Below, piece after piece: positions 63,620 to 64,000 of a stretch of DNA of 64,000 bases. The notes under the pieces are model-generated. The model was not told where the DNA came from and did no database searches. It saw nothing but the letters and a program-made list of their open reading frames with translations. Position numbers and translations under genes: made by a program. This DNA is from Janibacter endophyticus. GTDB taxonomy: Bacteria; Actinomycetota; Actinomycetes; Actinomycetales; Dermatophilaceae. Each line of letters begins with the position of its first letter. Positions within the stretch are counted from its first letter, which is position 1. The DNA lies in assembly GCF_016888335.1 (NCBI RefSeq), contig NZ_JAFEJG010000004.1, positions 1,054,001-1,118,000 on the forward strand, read 5' to 3'.

Positions 63620-64000
63620 TGCCTCCCAAGACCCGCTCCGGCGCCAAGGTGCGTCGCAAGGTCAAGAAGAACGTCGCCGTGGGCCAGGCCCACATCAAGA
63701 GCACGTTCAACAACACGATCATCTCCATCACGGACCCCTCCGGTGCCGTGATCTCCTGGGCCTCCGCGGGCCAGGTGGGCTTCAAGGGCTCGCGCAAGTC
63801 GACTCCCTACGCCGCCCAGATGGCCGCCGAGGCCGCCGCGCGTCGCGCGATGGAGCACGGCATGCGCAAGGTCGACGTCTTCGTCAAGGGCCCCGGCTCT
63901 GGTCGTGAGACGGCGATCCGCTCCCTGACCGCCGCCGGCCTCGAGGTCGGCGCGATCAGCGATGTCACCCCCAGCCCGCACAACGGGGTCCGTCCGCCCA
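63619..64000 (+). CDS. rpsK: 30S ribosomal protein S11, truncated by window end
   Basis: The first 127 residues of S11, on the 30S platform at the E site. It has [40 protein letters not shown] and [14 protein letters not shown]; only a few C-terminal residues (usually Arg/Lys-rich) are missing. It starts inside the rpsM stop. rpsD and rpoA are expected next. Confidence 0.97.
   Translation, partial: MPPKTRSGAKVRRKVKKNVAVGQAHIKSTFNNTIISITDPSGAVISWASAGQVGFKGSRKSTPYAAQMAAEAAARRAMEHGMRKVDVFVKGPGSGRETAIRSLTAAGLEVGAISDVTPSPHNGVRPP

Overview
The window is a core-genome segment of a high-GC Gram-positive bacterium. It looks like an actinobacterium of the order Micrococcales, and the protein style resembles the Intrasporangiaceae, but the genus cannot be fixed from the sequence alone. 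The evidence is third-position G/C codon use, the gene order tRNA-Trp/secE/nusG/rplK/rplA/rplJ/rplL/rpoB/rpoC/rpsL/rpsG/fusA/tuf followed by the S10, spc and start of the alpha ribosomal operons, hadA/hadB-type MaoC dehydratases beside rpmG, a DUF5709 protein, and terminator hairpins that mostly lack a T-run.

Layout. 1-8131: an acyl-CoA catabolic cluster on the + strand: the end of an acyl-CoA ligase, three acyl-CoA dehydrogenases (the last two overlapping), a thiolase and a single-chain biotin-dependent acyl-CoA carboxylase. 8355-12805: small accessory genes (DUF1330 and YajQ on the - strand, tRNA-Tyr, Tag-type glycosylase, hotdog thioesterase, a frameshifted VOC-family gene, a secreted choice-of-anchor I protein). 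12898-18625: tRNA-Thr, tRNA-Met, rpmG, two MaoC dehydratases, murB, then the - strand add/DUF5709/aspartate aminotransferase group, then tRNA-Trp. 18688-22770: secE, nusG and the L11/L1 and L10/L12 genes, with an L10-type leader. 22798-24852: a decayed FtsX-type permease and a phospholipase D-like gene lying between rplL and rpoB. 25178-32739: rpoB and rpoC. 32927-34129: HU, a small membrane protein and a GNAT acetyltransferase. 34503-38936: the str operon. 38990-41505: an internally deleted CoA-transferase and a YihY/BrkB membrane protein. 41853-51539: the S10 and spc ribosomal operons. 51652-54395: secY, adk, map. 54524-62336: an accessory block (mutA, mutB, meaB, a BCCT transporter and a probable surface protein) between map and infA. 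62563-64000: infA, rpmJ, rpsM and a truncated rpsK.

How the genes work together. Most of the window is the translation and transcription machinery, with the secretion core (secE, secY) and housekeeping enzymes (adk, map, murB). Two metabolic modules sit around it: acyl-CoA dehydrogenation/thiolysis/carboxylation at the left end, and B12-dependent methylmalonyl-CoA mutase with its GTPase chaperone at the right end. A link between the two through propionyl-CoA/methylmalonyl-CoA is possible but is inference.

No prophage, insertion sequence, CRISPR array or defence system was seen. The signals most worth pursuing are an octamer (CGAAGGGG/CCCCTTCG) that appears strongly over-represented in terminators and in coding sequence, two tandem perfect palindromes upstream of rpsL, three broken genes, a probable two-subunit acyl-CoA dehydrogenase, and a Tag homologue that has lost most of its zinc ligands.
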